From Qipengyuania vesicularis (lineage in GTDB: Bacteria; Pseudomonadota; Alphaproteobacteria; Sphingomonadales; Sphingomonadaceae), in assembly GCF_019711415.1 (NCBI RefSeq), contig NZ_JAIGNJ010000001.1, positions 489,001-553,000 on the forward strand: 64,000 nt of DNA, in the 5' to 3' direction. This document shows, one piece after another, positions 53,150-61,303 of the stretch. The position numbers and the translations under genes are program-made. Every line of letters starts with the position of its first letter. Position 1 is the first letter of the stretch. The notes under the pieces were generated by a model. The model did no database searches. It was not told the DNA's origin and saw nothing but the letters and a program-made list of their open reading frames with translations.

Positions 53150-53305
53150 ATGGAATATCTGGTCGCAGCCCTGATCCTTCTCGCATTGCTTGCCGGTGTC
53201 GGCATGCTCGCCGCGCATGATTGGCGCAAGTGGCGCGACAGGAAGGCACAGATGGAAGCGCGCTGGCGCAGGAAGCGGACTGCGCAGCTAGGTTCAGGCA
53301 AGTAG
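53150..53305 (+). CDS. Small membrane protein following the PEP-CTERM gene
   Basis: The 51-residue ORF starts 12 bases after the PEP-CTERM stop. It has an N-terminal transmembrane helix (YLVAALILLALLAGVGMLA) and a strongly basic cytoplasmic tail (HDWRKWRDRKAQMEARWRRK). Proximity suggests co-transcription. I recognise no family. The ORF has normal high-GC codon use for the region. Confidence 0.6.
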   Translation: MEYLVAALILLALLAGVGMLAAHDWRKWRDRKAQMEARWRRKRTAQLGSGK

Positions 53306-53390
53306 GTTCACATTTTAGAGAATGATGGGGAGCCTGTCTCCCCGCGACCGGCGCTGTGCGTTCCGATCGTCCGGCCAGACCGGATGGCAA

Positions 53391-53567
53391 TCACGCCTTC
53401 GAGCACTGGCGCGGTGTTTGGCACTCCAAATCCTTCGGATCGCTGATCGACAAGGCTGCAAAGCTGAGGGTGCGGTCCACCATTGCATTGAGATAGGCCG
53501 ATACGAAGGGATCACGCTCCCGGTCGGCCCTGTCTCGCAATCTTTTCTCGACCAGTTCTGCAACCAT
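53391..53567 (-). CDS. Possible small protein of 58 residues
   Basis: A short ORF on the minus strand begins at an ATG behind AAGGGCAGG and reads MVAELVEKRLRDRADRERDP, FVSAYLNAMVDRTLSFAALS and ISDPKDLECQTPRQCSKA. The first part looks like a charged amphipathic helix, and two Cys lie near the end. No family is recognised. It occupies a 349-base stretch (53306-53654) that otherwise holds no gene. Support comes from the ribosome site and protein-like composition only. Confidence 0.4.
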   Translation of the reverse strand: MVAELVEKRLRDRADRERDPFVSAYLNAMVDRTLSFAALSISDPKDLECQTPRQCSKA

Positions 53568-53654
53568 GTTTCAACCTGCCCTTCACAAGATGAAGCAGGT
53601 CGCGCCGATTTAGTTCCACGAATTTAATGGCTTGAAGAAAATCTGGTGTGGCCT

Positions 53655-53912
53655 TCAGCCGCCCAGCAACCGCTCCAGCAGGCCGGGCTTTCTCGGTGGC
53701 GGAGGCGTCTCGCCGGCCACTCCGTACAGGAAATTCCCCAGTTGCACCGCTTGCTGCTTGGTCAGGAAATAGCGGTACTCGCGCACGTCGTCGTCGCTCT
53801 CTACGACCTTGCTCGAACTCTGCATCAGTAGCGCGATCTTTTCGCCTGCCGGATCGGCACGCCAACCGAGCAGCATGCCGAAGTCGTCTTTCTCACCCGA
53901 AGTCTGAGCCAT
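53655..53912 (-). CDS. Small conserved-looking protein of unknown function
   Basis: The 85-residue protein has an excellent GGAGGAGGG ribosome site. It reads as a small alpha/beta domain: DDFGMLLGWRADPAGEKIAL, SSKVVESDDDVREYRYFLTK and QQAVQLGNFLYGVAGET, followed by a Pro-rich stretch and GLLERLLGG. No signal peptide is present. It lies downstream of the peroxiredoxin gene, beyond a terminator. The family is not recognised. Confidence 0.78.
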   Translation of the reverse strand: MAQTSGEKDDFGMLLGWRADPAGEKIALLMQSSSKVVESDDDVREYRYFLTKQQAVQLGNFLYGVAGETPPPPRKPGLLERLLGG

Positions 53913-53930
53913 TTCCCTCCTCCTGGACCC

Positions 53931-53976
53931 ACAAAAAGACTGCGCCCCGCCGTGCCGGGAGGCAAGGCGGGGCGCA
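53931..53976 (-). terminator. Rho-independent terminator of the peroxiredoxin gene
   Basis: On the minus strand TGCGCCCCGCC and GGCGGGGCGCA form an 11-base-pair stem around a 14-base loop, followed by GTCTTTTTG. It lies 35 bases after the peroxiredoxin stop. Confidence 0.88.
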
Positions 53977-54011
53977 AACTTGTCCGCAATCGGGACGTGT
54001 TGGCTAGCCGA

Positions 54012-54491
54012 TTACATCTGGCCGAGCATGTGCTCCGCGCTGGAGACCGAGAAGTCTCCCGGCTCTTCGACATTGAGTTGCTTCACCACACCGTCTTCGA
54101 CCAGCATCGAATAGCGCTGGCTGCGCTGGCCCATACCGAAGCCGCTGAAATCGGCGCCGAGACCGGCGGCCTGTGCGAAGTCGCCATTGCCGTCGGCCAG
54201 CATGGTGATGTCGTCGCTGCCAGCTGCATCCTTCCACGCGCCCATGACAAAGGCATCGTTGACCGAAGTCGCGACGATCTCGTCGACACCCTTGGCCTTC
54301 AGTTCATCTGCCTTTTCGACGAAGCCCGGAAGGTGCTTGGCCGAGCAGGTGGGGGTGAAGGCACCCGGCACAGCGAACAGCGCCACGGTCTTGCCCTTGA
54401 AATAGTCACCCGACTGGACTTGCTCGGGGCCGTCGGCGGTGGCCTTGACTAGTTTTACGTCGGGTAGGCGATCGCCCACAGCGATTGTCAT
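54012..54491 (-). CDS. Peroxiredoxin of the Prx5 type
   Basis: This 159-residue thioredoxin-fold peroxidase has the peroxidatic motif [20 protein letters not shown] (Cys49) and [40 protein letters not shown] is characteristic of the Prx5/AhpE-like branch. It reduces hydrogen peroxide and organic peroxides, probably with glutathione or glutaredoxin as donor. It is monocistronic, with its own terminator. Confidence 0.93.
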   Translation of the reverse strand: MTIAVGDRLPDVKLVKATADGPEQVQSGDYFKGKTVALFAVPGAFTPTCSAKHLPGFVEKADELKAKGVDEIVATSVNDAFVMGAWKDAAGSDDITMLADGNGDFAQAAGLGADFSGFGMGQRSQRYSMLVEDGVVKQLNVEEPGDFSVSSAEHMLGQM

Positions 54492-54666
54492 AGGTTAAAA
54501 CTCCTGTGTCTTCCCGTCCACACATGGGAGTAGGATCGACGAAGCGTTCTTGCAAGGAGTCGGATGGTTAACAGGAATTCACCCCGCGGGTTTAAATCTC
54601 GGTAAATATTTGCAGGCATGTTCTTTCTGGCAGGCACGGGACGCTTGCCGACGGGAGACTAGGGAC

Positions 54667-55125
54667 ATGCTTTTCAAGAAGACTATCGCTGCTGGCGCAA
54701 CTGCTGCAGCCCTTATGATGACGCCGACCGCAGCCAGCGCCGCGAGCCAGGACGAACAGGTTCGCAAGCTCGATATCATGCTGATGGTCACCTCGCTTCG
54801 CTGCCGTACCGGCGCGGACGATTTCCAGCCGCAGTATCGCAAGTTCTCGGCCGCTCACATCACCTCGCTCAACGCAGCCGCTCGCAAGCTCGAGGCAGGC
54901 CTCGTTGCTCGCCACGGCCAGAAGGGTGCCAAGCGCGCTCTGGACCGTATCAGCGTCGGCATGGCCAACCAGTACGGCCAGGGTCATCCGTGGCTCGGCT
55001 GTGCAGAGCTGAAGGAGATCACCACCGATCTCGCCAATTCGAAGGATCCGACAGTGCTTGCCCAGGCGGCAGACGAACTGCTCGGACCGGCGCCGCGCAG
55101 CGGGGGGCGCTGGGCACGGCGTTAA
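54667..55125 (+). CDS. Exported small protein of unknown function
   Basis: The 152-residue product has a signal peptide (FKKTIAAGATAAALMMTPTA, SAA cleavage). The mature helical domain has KLDIMLMVTSLRCRTGADDF and GMANQYGQGHPWLGCAELKE, where two Cys may form a disulfide. It is probably periplasmic. No family is recognised, although similar proteins seem common in sphingomonads. A 175-base leader contains an AT-rich patch (TTTAAATCTCGGTAAATATT). A terminator follows before ahcY. Confidence 0.82.
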   Translation: MLFKKTIAAGATAAALMMTPTAASAASQDEQVRKLDIMLMVTSLRCRTGADDFQPQYRKFSAAHITSLNAAARKLEAGLVARHGQKGAKRALDRISVGMANQYGQGHPWLGCAELKEITTDLANSKDPTVLAQAADELLGPAPRSGGRWARR

Positions 55126-55191
55126 GGCCTTTCGGGATCGTATCGCGGAGGGGCTAAGGGGCTAGCTTGCCCTCTCTGCAGCGAAAGGCTA

Positions 55192-55224
55192 GGGGCGGCG
55201 CCATCATGGTGCCGCCCTTTTCGC
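55192..55224 (+). terminator. Rho-independent terminator upstream of ahcY
   Basis: GGGCGGCGCCAT pairs with ATGGTGCCGCCC through one wobble, with a 1-3 base turn, followed by TTTTCG. It closes the small exported protein gene, so ahcY needs its own promoter in the remaining 55 bases. Confidence 0.8.
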
Positions 55225-55278
55225 ATGCGCGGCACATTTCTACCGAATACTTGTTTTGAAACACGAAAAGGACCGACC

Positions 55279-56688
55279 GTGGCCCAGTTCACCGATTACG
55301 TCATCAAGGACATTGCGCTCGCCGATTACGGCCGTGAAGAAATCCGCATCGCCGAAACCGAAATGCCGGGCCTGATGGCCACGCGCGAGGAATACGGCGC
55401 AGCGCAGCCGCTGAAGGGCGCGCGCATCGTGGGCTCGCTCCACATGACCATCCAGACCGCCGTGCTGATCGAAACGCTGGTCGCTCTTGGCGCAGAAGTC
55501 CGCTGGGCGACCTGCAACATTTTCTCGACGCAGGACCACGCCGCCGCCGCGATCGCCGCGCAGGACATCCCGGTCTTCGCCGTGAAGGGCGAGAGCCTCG
55601 CCGATTACTGGGACTATGTCGGCAAGATCTTCGACTGGTCGACCGAAGCCGACGAAGACCTCACCGCCAACCTCATTCTCGACGATGGCGGCGATGCCAC
55701 CATGTTCGCCCTTTGGGGTGCGCGTATCGAGGCGGGCGAGGAAATGCCCGAGCCGCAGAATGCCGAAGAAATCGAGATGCAGCGCGCGCTCAAGGACTTC
55801 CTCAAGCGCAAGCCGGGTTACCTCACCAAGTCGGTGAAGAACATCAAGGGCGTCTCGGAAGAGACCACCACCGGCGTTCACCGCCTCTACCACCTCGCCA
55901 AGGCCGGCAAGCTGCCGTTCCCGGCGATCAACGTGAACGATAGCGTCACCAAGTCGAAGTTCGACAACCTCTACGGCTGCCGCGAATCGCTGGTCGACGC
56001 GATCCGCCGCGCAACCGACGTCATGCTTTCGGGCAAGGTCGCCTGCGTCGCCGGCTTCGGGGATGTCGGCAAGGGTTCGGCCCAGTCGCTCCGCAATGGC
56101 GGCGCGCGCGTGCTCGTGACCGAGATCGACCCGATCTGCGCGCTACAGGCCGCCATGGACGGCTTCGAGGTCGTGACCATGGAAGACGCCGTGAAGCGCG
56201 CCGACATCTTCGTCACCACCACGGGCAATGAAGACGTCATCACTGCCGAGCATATGAAGGCGATGAAGCCGATGGCGATCGTCTGCAACATCGGCCACTT
56301 CGACAGCGAGATTCAGATTTCGGCGCTCGACAATTACGAATGGACCGAACTCAAGCCGGGCACCGACCTGGTGAAGTTCCCCGATGGCAAGGAGATCATC
56401 GTGCTGGCCAAGGGCCGCCTGGTGAACCTCGCCTGCGCCACCGGTCACCCGAGCTTCGTGATGAGCTGTTCCTTCACCAACCAGGTGCTGGCGCAGATCG
56501 AGCTGTGGAAGAACACCGACGATTACGAGAACGACGTCTACGTCCTGCCGAAGAAGCTCGACGAAAAGGTGGCCGCGCTCCACCTCGACAAGCTCGGCGT
56601 CAAGCTGACCAAGCTCAGCAAGGACCAGGCGGACTATATCGGCGTTCCCGTCGAGGGCCCGTACAAGCCGGAACACTACCGTTATTGA
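55279..56688 (+). CDS. ahcY: Adenosylhomocysteinase
   Basis: The 469-residue enzyme hydrolyses S-adenosylhomocysteine to adenosine and homocysteine using bound NAD. The GTG start follows AAAAGGA. Motifs include [100 protein letters not shown] and the C-terminal KPEHYRY. The insert at about 150-190 is the usual bacterial long form. It lies upstream of the divL block as a separate unit. Confidence 0.97.
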   Translation: MAQFTDYVIKDIALADYGREEIRIAETEMPGLMATREEYGAAQPLKGARIVGSLHMTIQTAVLIETLVALGAEVRWATCNIFSTQDHAAAAIAAQDIPVFAVKGESLADYWDYVGKIFDWSTEADEDLTANLILDDGGDATMFALWGARIEAGEEMPEPQNAEEIEMQRALKDFLKRKPGYLTKSVKNIKGVSEETTTGVHRLYHLAKAGKLPFPAINVNDSVTKSKFDNLYGCRESLVDAIRRATDVMLSGKVACVAGFGDVGKGSAQSLRNGGARVLVTEIDPICALQAAMDGFEVVTMEDAVKRADIFVTTTGNEDVITAEHMKAMKPMAIVCNIGHFDSEIQISALDNYEWTELKPGTDLVKFPDGKEIIVLAKGRLVNLACATGHPSFVMSCSFTNQVLAQIELWKNTDDYENDVYVLPKKLDEKVAALHLDKLGVKLTKLSKDQADYIGVPVEGPYKPEHYRY

Positions 56689-56695
56689 CCCTTAC

Positions 56696-56770
56696 GTGTC
56701 CCCGCTCGCTCGGGGACACAGCCATCCAGGCGCAACGCCATTTCGAACCCCCGCCCCCGTGCGGGGGTTC
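56696..56770. terminator. Two strong stem-loops after ahcY
   Basis: GTGTCCCCG/CGGGGACAC (56696-56719) and GAACCCCCGC/GCGGGGGTTC (56745-56770) are perfect inverted repeats. Neither is followed by a clear T-run. They probably stabilise the 3' end of ahcY mRNA or form a weak terminator before divL. Confidence 0.5.
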
Positions 56771-56798
56771 ATTGCGTCGAACACCCCATTGCATCGAA
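56770..56798. repeat. Tandem 12-base direct repeat in front of divL
   Basis: CATTGCGTCGAA (56770-56781) and CATTGCATCGAA (56787-56798) differ at one base and are 17 bases apart. They start 55 bases before the divL ATG, a plausible place for a regulator acting on divL. No known factor is recognised. Confidence 0.4.
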
Positions 56799-56824
56799 GC
56801 AGTTAGCCTAATAGCTGGCAGGTA

Positions 56825-59167
56825 ATGGAAACCTCGCCCGTATTCGTTTCTCTCATAACCGTCCTCATCGCGCTGTGGACGGGCGGGGCGGCGTATTTGA
56901 TGTTCAAGGCGAGCCGCCAGACGCAGCGGGCGGCGGCACATCGCAAGGTCGCGCGGCGCCTGTCGCGCATGGTCGAGGAAGGTCCCGCGATCCCGCTGCT
57001 CGTCCGCGTCGACGGCCGGATCGAGGCGCCCGATCGATTTGCGAGGTGGATCGGGCTCGACAGGGTACCCGAATATCTCACCGAACTGGCTGGGCAGGAC
57101 GGACTGGGGCTGTCCGAAGACCAGGTCGACCGGCTTTCTGCCCATGTCCGTCGCACCCAGAAAAGCGCCAAGCCTTTCAAGATGGCGCTGCGCCCTCCGG
57201 GCTCGGGCAAGACCCTCGCGCTGCGCGGCGCGCTGGCGGACCCGTCCGTCTCGCCCGGCGGCGCTGCGCTGATCTGGGTCTTCGACTTCACCGAAACCGA
57301 AGACGAACTGGCGAGGCTGGGCGAGGAGGCCGCGCGCGCCAAGGACGATTTCGGCGCACTGGTGGGCCTGATCGAGGCGGCCCCCATGCCGATGTGGTTC
57401 CGTGGTGCCGACATGCATCTGCGCCTCGTCAACAAGGCCTATGTCGAAGCAGTCGGCGCGAAGAGTGCTGACCAGGTGGTGGCCGACCAGATCGAACTGG
57501 TCGAACAGGTCGGCGGACGCAGCGCTGCCGAGGTTGCCCAGCAGGCTTCCGACCGTCGCCAACCGATCGAGCGTATCCTGACCGCGACTATTAACAATGC
57601 CCGCCGCACGGTGCGCGTGACGGACCTGCCGCTGGTTGGCGAGGGGATCGCCGGTTACGCGGTCGATATCGAGGAAATGGAAGAACAGGCGCGCGAATTC
57701 CGCGCCTTCCGCGAAGCGCAGCGCTCGATGCTCGACCAGCTGTCGATCGGTGTCGCCCAGTTCGACGGCCAGCAGCGCATGACATTCGCGAACCAGCCGT
57801 TCCACCGCGTTTTCTCGCTGCCGCCCGGCGTGGTGAGCGAGCGGATCCGCTTCGACCAGATGCTGATGATCGCGCGCGAGAACGGTCGCATCCCCGAGGT
57901 CCGCGACTTTCCCACCTGGCGCAAGGAACTGGGCGAATGGTTCCAGATCGACGAGCCGCGCGAATTCGACTGGCCGCTGCCCGATAGTACCCACCTGCGC
58001 GTGGTCGCACAGCCGCTTCCGGATGGCGGGTTGGTGCTCATCGCGGAGGATCGCACCGAACAGTTGGCACTTTCGGCGACCCGCGACACTCTGCTGCGGA
58101 CAAGAACCGCGACCTTCGACAGCCTGTTCGAAGCACTCGCCGTCTTCGCCCCTGACGGGCATCTCGAGCTGTGGAATCGCGGCTTCCCGCTCGCCTGGGG
58201 CCTCGAAGGCGAGGTTGTTGACCAGCATCCGCAGGCCGAAAAATTGCTCGAAGCGATTGCGCCGCAGCTGGCCGATCCGAAGCTGGTTGCAGAGATCGGC
58301 CAGACTATCCGCTCCGCCACGCTCGACCGTAAGAGCCGCGATGGCCGGGTGGAACTCGCTGACGGTCGCACGTTGACCTATGCCGGGGTTCCGCTGCCCG
58401 ATGGCAATGGCCTGCTTACCGTGCTCGACGTCACCGCCTCGCAGCAGGCGGAAGAGGCACTGCGCGAACGCAACCGTGCGCTGGAAGAGGCGGACGCGGT
58501 GATGACGCGCTTCCTCGCCAACATGAGCTACGAATTCCGCACGCCGCTCACCTCCATCGGCGGCTTCGCCGAACTGCTCTCGCAAGGCGTGGCGGGCGAT
58601 CTCAGCCCGCAGGCAAAGGAATATGTGCAGGCGATCACCATGTCGGTGGGCAAGCTGACCGAGCAGGTCGAGAATGTGCTCGACCTCTCACAGTCCGAAG
58701 CGGGATTGATGCCGCTGCGCAAGACCAAGCTCGAACTAATGCCCTTCATCGAGCAGATCGTGCGCAAGCGCGAACAGGCGATCGTCAATGCGGGCCTGAC
58801 GCTCGATCTCAACGGTAATGCGACCCGCACGATAGAGGCCGATCGCCAGCAGTTGCAGCGTGCCATCGGGCAATTGCTCGACAACGCCATTACCCATACG
58901 CCGCGTGGCGGACGCATCCTTATCGATACCGCCAAGCGGCGCGGCCTCGTGCGCATTGCGATATCGGACAACGGCAGCGGCATGAGTCAGCACGAACTGG
59001 CGCGCGCTCTGGAAGGCATAAGGATGAGCCGGGACGGAAAGGGTATCGAGCGGCGGCAGGGCCTTGGCATCCCGCTCGCGCGGCAGCTCGTCGAGGCGCA
59101 TGGCGGCACGCTGGAATTCCAGACGCGCAAGAACGCCGGGACGACGGCGACGATCTCGTTGCCGTGA
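56825..59167 (+). CDS. divL: DivL-type cell-cycle pseudokinase (PAS-domain histidine-kinase homologue with Tyr acceptor)
   Basis: The 780-residue protein has one N-terminal membrane helix (about 7-27) and three PAS-like regions (about 180-290, 300-400 and 420-540). The HisKA-like domain reads FLANMSYEFRTPLTSIGGFA: Tyr569 stands where kinases carry the phospho-accepting His. The ATP-binding domain keeps LLDNAITHTPRGG, SDNGSGMS and GLGIPLARQLVEAHGG. Caulobacter DivL has the same Tyr substitution and size and regulates CckA and DivK signalling to CtrA. Placement before tsaE-amgK-murU-addB matches alphaproteobacterial DivL loci. Confidence 0.92.
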   Translation: METSPVFVSLITVLIALWTGGAAYLMFKASRQTQRAAAHRKVARRLSRMVEEGPAIPLLVRVDGRIEAPDRFARWIGLDRVPEYLTELAGQDGLGLSEDQVDRLSAHVRRTQKSAKPFKMALRPPGSGKTLALRGALADPSVSPGGAALIWVFDFTETEDELARLGEEAARAKDDFGALVGLIEAAPMPMWFRGADMHLRLVNKAYVEAVGAKSADQVVADQIELVEQVGGRSAAEVAQQASDRRQPIERILTATINNARRTVRVTDLPLVGEGIAGYAVDIEEMEEQAREFRAFREAQRSMLDQLSIGVAQFDGQQRMTFANQPFHRVFSLPPGVVSERIRFDQMLMIARENGRIPEVRDFPTWRKELGEWFQIDEPREFDWPLPDSTHLRVVAQPLPDGGLVLIAEDRTEQLALSATRDTLLRTRTATFDSLFEALAVFAPDGHLELWNRGFPLAWGLEGEVVDQHPQAEKLLEAIAPQLADPKLVAEIGQTIRSATLDRKSRDGRVELADGRTLTYAGVPLPDGNGLLTVLDVTASQQAEEALRERNRALEEADAVMTRFLANMSYEFRTPLTSIGGFAELLSQGVAGDLSPQAKEYVQAITMSVGKLTEQVENVLDLSQSEAGLMPLRKTKLELMPFIEQIVRKREQAIVNAGLTLDLNGNATRTIEADRQQLQRAIGQLLDNAITHTPRGGRILIDTAKRRGLVRIAISDNGSGMSQHELARALEGIRMSRDGKGIERRQGLGIPLARQLVEAHGGTLEFQTRKNAGTTATISLP

Positions 59168-59601
59168 TCGAGGCATTGCCGGACCTTGCGGCCATGGAGG
59201 CCTTCGGCGCGCGGATCGCGGCGCGGCTCGAACCTGGCGACGTGGTGGCGCTTTCTGGCGGCCTCGGTGCAGGCAAGACCACGCTCGCCCGAGCCATTAT
59301 TGCAGCGCTTGGACACACGGGCGAAGTTCCGTCACCGACCTTCACCATCGTCGAGACCTACGACCACCTTCGCGTGCCGCTGGTCCATGCCGATTTCTAT
59401 CGGCTCGAGGATCCATCCGAGGCCGAAGAGATCGGGCTCGACGATTATCGCGAGGGGGCGGCGCTGCTCGCCGAGTGGCCCGACCATGCCGGCGGGTTCG
59501 AGCATGAGCCGAGCTGCCTTGCGATCACGCTGGAAATAGTGGGAGAGGGCAGGCAAGCCATTGTGAAGCCGGGCGATGCTTGGCAAAGCCGCTTGCCATG
59601 A
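59164..59601 (+). CDS. tsaE: tRNA threonylcarbamoyladenosine biosynthesis ATPase TsaE
   Basis: This 145-residue P-loop ATPase has VALSGGLGAGKTTLARAIIA, GEVPSPTFTIVETYDHLRVP and LVHADFYRLEDPSEAEEIGL, all TsaE marks. With TsaB and TsaD it makes the t6A37 modification of ANN-decoding tRNAs. The GTG start overlaps the divL stop, and the gene ends in an ATGA overlap with amgK. Confidence 0.95.
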   Translation: MIEALPDLAAMEAFGARIAARLEPGDVVALSGGLGAGKTTLARAIIAALGHTGEVPSPTFTIVETYDHLRVPLVHADFYRLEDPSEAEEIGLDDYREGAALLAEWPDHAGGFEHEPSCLAITLEIVGEGRQAIVKPGDAWQSRLP

Positions 59602-60584
59602 ACGCGCTTCCCGACGGCATCCACCAGTTCCTCGGCGACACCGAATGGGAAGGGGCCGAAATCGCCCCGCTCGTCGGCGATGCCAGCTTCCGCCGCTATT
59701 TCCGCCTGAAGATGGGCGGGAAGAGCGCCATGCTGATGCATGCACCACCGCCGCACGAAGATCCGAAGCCCTTTCTCCACGTCGCCCATTGGCTCGAACA
59801 GGAGGGCATGCGCGGGCCTGCGATCCTCGCGGAAGATGCCGCAAATGGCTGGGTGCTGACCGAGGATTTCGGCGATACGCGCATGAAGGAGTGGATCGAC
59901 GACCATCCCGGCGAAGAGCGCGATATCTACGCGCAATCCATCGATGCACTGGTCCGTCTGCACCGATTGCCGCCCGGTCCCTTCGATCCCTACGACATGG
60001 CGGTCTACCGGCGCGAGGTGGACCTTTTCACCGAATGGTATTGCCCCGCCGCCGGGCTTTCCGTCGATCAAGCCGGGTGGGCCGCGGCGTGGGAAGAAGC
60101 GCTTGCCCCCATGCTTCCGCGTCAGCAGCCCGGCGTCACCGTCCTGCGCGATTACCACGCGGAGAACATCATGCTGCTCGAACCCGGCAAGCTGGCGGGC
60201 GAGCAGGGGCTGATCGATTTCCAGGACGCGCTGGTTGGCCACCCTGCCTATGACATCGTCAGCCTGCTGCAAGATGCGCGCCGCGACGTTTCCGAACAGC
60301 TCGAACACGACATGCTGTGCCGCTATCGCGCCGCCGCCGATCCGGGCGAGCATTTCGAGGCCGATTACGCGCGCCTCGGGGCACAGCGGAATGCCAAGAT
60401 CGTCGGCATCTTCACCCGGCTTTACAAGCGTGACGGCAAGCCGCGCTATCTCTCCATGATCCCGCGCGTCTGGAAGGCGATGGAACGCGATCTGGCCCAT
60501 GAAGCGATGGCGCCCGTGGCCGCCTGGTTCGAAGCCAATATCCCGCAGGCGCTGCGCGATGCCCATGGCGGAGAGATTTTGTGA
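59598..60584 (+). CDS. amgK: N-acetylmuramate/N-acetylglucosamine kinase (AmgK-like phosphotransferase)
   Basis: The 328-residue aminoglycoside-phosphotransferase-fold protein has LVGDASFRRYFRLKMGGKSA, GWVLTEDFGDTRM, the catalytic VLRDYHAENIMLLEPGKLAG (catalytic Asp in the RDYHAEN loop) and GLIDFQDALVGHPAYDIVSL. With MurU it forms the anomeric sugar kinase route that recycles MurNAc straight to UDP-MurNAc, by-passing fosfomycin-sensitive de novo synthesis. ATGA and GTGA overlaps couple it to tsaE and murU. Confidence 0.9.
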   Translation: MNALPDGIHQFLGDTEWEGAEIAPLVGDASFRRYFRLKMGGKSAMLMHAPPPHEDPKPFLHVAHWLEQEGMRGPAILAEDAANGWVLTEDFGDTRMKEWIDDHPGEERDIYAQSIDALVRLHRLPPGPFDPYDMAVYRREVDLFTEWYCPAAGLSVDQAGWAAAWEEALAPMLPRQQPGVTVLRDYHAENIMLLEPGKLAGEQGLIDFQDALVGHPAYDIVSLLQDARRDVSEQLEHDMLCRYRAAADPGEHFEADYARLGAQRNAKIVGIFTRLYKRDGKPRYLSMIPRVWKAMERDLAHEAMAPVAAWFEANIPQALRDAHGGEIL

Positions 60585-61303
60585 CCAGGCTCGTCTCCGA
60601 TACCGCTATGCTGATGGCCGCGGGACTGGGCAAGCGCATGCGCCCGCTAACCGCAACCATGCCCAAGCCGATGGTGCGCGTGGCGGGCAAGCCGCTGATC
60701 GACCGCGCGCTCGACCGGCTCGAGAGCGCTGGCATCGAACAGGCGGTGGTCAATGTCCACTACCTCGCCGAATCCATCGAAGCGCATATCGGCAAGCGCG
60801 CTGCGCCCAAGGTGACCTTCTCGGACGAGCGGGCTGAGCTGCTCGAGACCGGTGGGGGCATGATGAAGGCGAAGGGTGCCGGCCTGCTCCCCGATCCTTT
60901 CTTCGCCTGTAATGCCGACAGCATCTGGCTTGACGGACCGCGCAATGCCTTTGCGGACCTTTCGGCGGCGTGGGATCCGGAGCGGATGGATGCGCTTCTG
61001 CTGGTCGTGACCCACGCCCGCGCGCGCAATTTCGACGGGACGGGCGATTTCTACATGGACGGGGCGGGGCGGCTGAGCCGCAAGAAACCCGATCGGATCG
61101 CGCCCTTCATCTACACCGGCATCCAGCTGGTCTCGCACCACCTGCTGCGCGAGGCGCCGGAAGGAAAATTTTCGACCAATGTGCTGTGGGACCGCGCGAT
61201 CGAGGAAGACCGCCTGTTCGGCGTGGCCTTCACAGGCATGTGGTACGAAGTGGGCACGCCTGCGCATATCAAGCCGACCGAGGAGGCGTTGACGGGTGGC
61301 TGA
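60581..61303 (+). CDS. murU: N-acetylmuramate-1-phosphate uridylyltransferase (MurU-like)
   Basis: This 240-residue nucleotidyltransferase has MLMAAGLGKRMRPLTATMPK, KPMVRVAGKPLIDRALDRLE, LLETGGGMMKAKG and FFACNADSIWLDGP. It activates MurNAc-1-phosphate with UTP and completes the AmgK route of wall recycling. Start and stop codons overlap amgK (GTGA) and addB (8 bases). Glucose-1-phosphate nucleotidylyltransferases look similar, but linkage to amgK decides for MurU. Confidence 0.9.
   Translation: MTRLVSDTAMLMAAGLGKRMRPLTATMPKPMVRVAGKPLIDRALDRLESAGIEQAVVNVHYLAESIEAHIGKRAAPKVTFSDERAELLETGGGMMKAKGAGLLPDPFFACNADSIWLDGPRNAFADLSAAWDPERMDALLLVVTHARARNFDGTGDFYMDGAGRLSRKKPDRIAPFIYTGIQLVSHHLLREAPEGKFSTNVLWDRAIEEDRLFGVAFTGMWYEVGTPAHIKPTEEALTGG

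Noticed and set aside
54560-54620. CtrA-like boxes (TTAA-N7-TTAA) before the exported protein at 54667
   Set aside because: The best match, TTAA-N7-TAAA, misses one conserved base and is expected by chance in an AT-rich patch. No perfect box was found there or upstream of the pilin genes.
55126-55278. Possible SAH riboswitch before ahcY
   Set aside because: The region holds only a terminator hairpin for the previous gene and a short promoter-sized gap. I could not fold the pseudoknot or find the conserved core expected of SAH or SAM-II riboswitches.
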